From JAIXUI01 sp943373175 (lineage in GTDB: Bacteria > Bacteroidota > Bacteroidia > UBA7662 > JAIXUI01): a DNA stretch of 35,702 nt. Location of the stretch: the NCBI GenBank assembly GCA_943373175.1, contig CALSBM010000029.1:1-35702 (forward strand), given 5' to 3'. Every line of letters starts with the position of its first letter. The stretch's first letter is position 1. The translations under genes were made by a program, and so were the position numbers. Under the pieces are notes generated by a model, which saw only the letters and a program-made list of their open reading frames with translations, was not told the origin of the DNA and did not search any database. Below, piece after piece: positions 34,306 through 35,702 of this stretch.

Positions 34306-35702
34306 ATGAAAAGGCTATTTTTTCTATTGTTATTACTACTTCGGCTAATTAATCATGTAGATGCCCAGAGTTTTATTTCCTCTGTAGTCAACACTTATCA
34401 TTCAGTTGATTCAATTAACTCGTGTAATGGTTTTGTAGTAACCTCTTATCCGGGAAGCCTCGCTGTTGGCGATTTGGTGTTAATTTATCAGGCGAAAGGT
34501 GCTTTAATTGATAGTATTTCTACCGGCCAATCTTTTGGAAATATTGTTAGCATTCAATCAGCCGGAACATGTGAGTTGGCAAGGGTATCACAAATATCCA
34601 ATGGTTATATCTACTTCCAATTTGCGCTTCAAAATCAGTATCAAGTTAATGGGCATATCCAATTGGTTAGAGTTCCAGAATATGGCCATGCCATAGTTTC
34701 TGGATCACTAACTGGACAACCTTGGAATGGCTCAATAGGAGGTATTTTAGCTATAAAAGCCCGAAAGCTTTCGTTAAACGATTCACTAAGTATGAATGGT
34801 TACGGCTTTCGTGGTGGCAGCCAATCTATTATAAATTCAGCAAGTCCACCACAACCCAATGCATTTTATCCATCCACATCGTACAATGGTTATAAAGGTG
34901 AGGGAATTGTACAAGTCGGAAACAATCGAATTCAAGGTTATGGGCCATTGGTTAATGGAGGTGGTGGAGGAAATGCTCACAATGGAGGAGGAGGAGGAGG
35001 GAGCAACCTATCCAGATCAGGTGGTAATGGAGGTGGGAATCCAACCTCCGTTCAATGGTCTGCCATAGGAGGAAAAGGTGGAATAGGTTTGACTTACTCT
35101 GCCTCAAAGTTGTTTATGGGTGGCGGAGGTGGTGGTGGACAAACCAATGAAACAGCCTTGGGAAAAGGTGGAAATGGGGGTGGAATTGTTTTAATCATTG
35201 CTGATACACTCGAAGGAAATGGACATCGAATCGTCTCTAACGGAGTAGCTGGTCAGAATGCTCCCGATGATGCGGGTGGAGGTGGTGGGGCAGGTGGACA
35301 GATTTTTTTAGATGTATCTCACTTGTTATCACCAGTTACGATTATGGCGAACGGAGGGAATGGGGGTGCTGCAACCAATGGAACACATCCTGGTGGCGGC
35401 GGCGGTGGTGGTGGTGGTGCTGGATCTTTACTTCGTAAACCCAATTTGCAAGGTGTAAACTTGATTTCTGCCGCATTATCTGGAGGAGTTGGGGGGCAAT
35501 CATCAGGATCGAGTATTGGATATACTAATGGGTTTTCAAGTGCACTTTCAAATACTCCAATCAATGTTTCGTCTATTCAACAAAGTACAAGTAATCCTTC
35601 CATCTATTCGATATTATCGGATACGGCTTGTTTAGGCAGCCTTTCCCACATTAAGTTAACCCCAACGATAGGGCTTAATGTTTCTTTACAACTACTAATT
35701 AA
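34306..35702 (+). CDS. Secreted glycine-rich surface protein, N-terminal 465 codons (runs off the window)
   Basis: The frame is open from ATG 34306 to the last base with no stop, giving 465 codons. A signal peptide (MKRLFFLLLLLLRLINHVDA, cut near Q21) leads into a domain (about 22-160) without glycine tracts. A glycine-rich region follows (about 217-375) with tracts at roughly 219-223, 227-232, 240-244, 272-278, 324-328 and 364-371, spaced by beta-strand-like pieces such as GGIVLIIADTLEGNG and AGGQIFLDVSHLL. From about 390 the composition returns to normal and a Ser/Thr-rich stretch with one cysteine begins. The pattern resembles the start of large cell-surface or type IX-secreted proteins of Bacteroidota; the C-terminal domain that would prove this is outside. 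It starts 12 bases after the methyltransferase. Confidence 0.85.
   Translation, partial: MKRLFFLLLLLLRLINHVDAQSFISSVVNTYHSVDSINSCNGFVVTSYPGSLAVGDLVLIYQAKGALIDSISTGQSFGNIVSIQSAGTCELARVSQISNGYIYFQFALQNQYQVNGHIQLVRVPEYGHAIVSGSLTGQPWNGSIGGILAIKARKLSLNDSLSMNGYGFRGGSQSIINSASPPQPNAFYPSTSYNGYKGEGIVQVGNNRIQGYGPLVNGGGGGNAHNGGGGGGSNLSRSGGNGGGNPTSVQWSAIGGKGGIGLTYSASKLFMGGGGGGGQTNETALGKGGNGGGIVLIIADTLEGNGHRIVSNGVAGQNAPDDAGGGGGAGGQIFLDVSHLLSPVTIMANGGNGGAATNGTHPGGGGGGGGGAGSLLRKPNLQGVNLISAALSGGVGGQSSGSSIGYTNGFSSALSNTPINVSSIQQSTSNPSIYSILSDTACLGSLSHIKLTPTIGLNVSLQLLI

Noticed and set aside
34508..35068. Short plus-strand frames at 34508-34696 and 34859-35068
   Set aside because: Both are in a shifted frame within the long open frame that starts at 34306, which has the signal peptide and consistent coding pattern.
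35319..35564. Minus-strand proline-rich frame of 81 codons
   Set aside because: It is the antisense of the Gly-codon runs in the secreted glycine-rich protein; proline repeats arise automatically from GGN codons read on the other strand.
1..35702. CRISPR arrays, tRNA or rRNA genes, prophage or defence islands
   Set aside because: I looked for regularly spaced repeats, cloverleaf-like segments, integrases and known defence gene patterns and saw none.

Overview
The window looks like a chromosomal segment of a member of the Bacteroidota. The signs are the low-to-moderate GC, Bacteroidota-type -7 boxes (TAnnTTTG) in front of several genes, an ExbB-ExbD-ExbD-TonB cluster of the type found in this phylum, a LytTR response regulator, a partial DUF2851-type protein and a short NuoG. 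I cannot place it below phylum. There is no rRNA, tRNA, CRISPR array, prophage or intact insertion sequence that I can see. The window is mostly housekeeping, with accessory genes at its two ends and one gene-free gap.

Layout, left to right. (1) 2-1389: the end of a probable DUF2851 protein, overlapping tail-to-tail with a membrane-anchored serine hydrolase of the beta-lactamase fold. (2) 1578-3322: a two-component pair, a LytTR response regulator followed by a soluble PAS-like histidine kinase. (3) 3410-8886: a complete SUF iron-sulfur assembly operon, sufB-C-D-S-E plus a DUF59/SufT-like gene. A small DUF2892 membrane protein follows behind its own putative promoter and a CRP/FNR-type palindrome, and a strong bidirectional terminator closes the unit. 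(4) 9232-16502, all on the minus strand: exbB-exbD-exbD-tonB, then a 771-base gap, a second tonB paralogue, a 60-residue membrane protein, a PstS-like lipoprotein and a TPR protein. This is a TonB energising module with periplasmic companions. (5) 16622-17401: mazG, divergent from (6) 17538-30197: a full 14-gene complex I operon, nuoA to nuoN, with tight or overlapping junctions and a terminator. (7) 30349-32769: a GC-rich cytoplasmic GH31 alpha-glucosidase, with its own terminator. (8) 32817-35702: an AT-rich accessory end with an FkbM-type methyltransferase, a class I methyltransferase and the first 465 codons of a secreted glycine-rich protein that runs off the window.

How the genes fit together: SUF builds the Fe-S clusters that the neighbouring complex I needs in large number. 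Complex I generates the proton gradient that ExbB/ExbD use to drive TonB-dependent outer-membrane import. I did not find a clearly new defence or mobile system. The most interesting points are the tonB duplication that appears to carry its terminator with it, the permease-less PstS/TPR genes attached to the TonB module, the CRP/FNR-like operator at class II distance before the DUF2892 gene, the altered fourth cysteine cluster of the short NuoG, and the unfinished glycine-rich surface protein.
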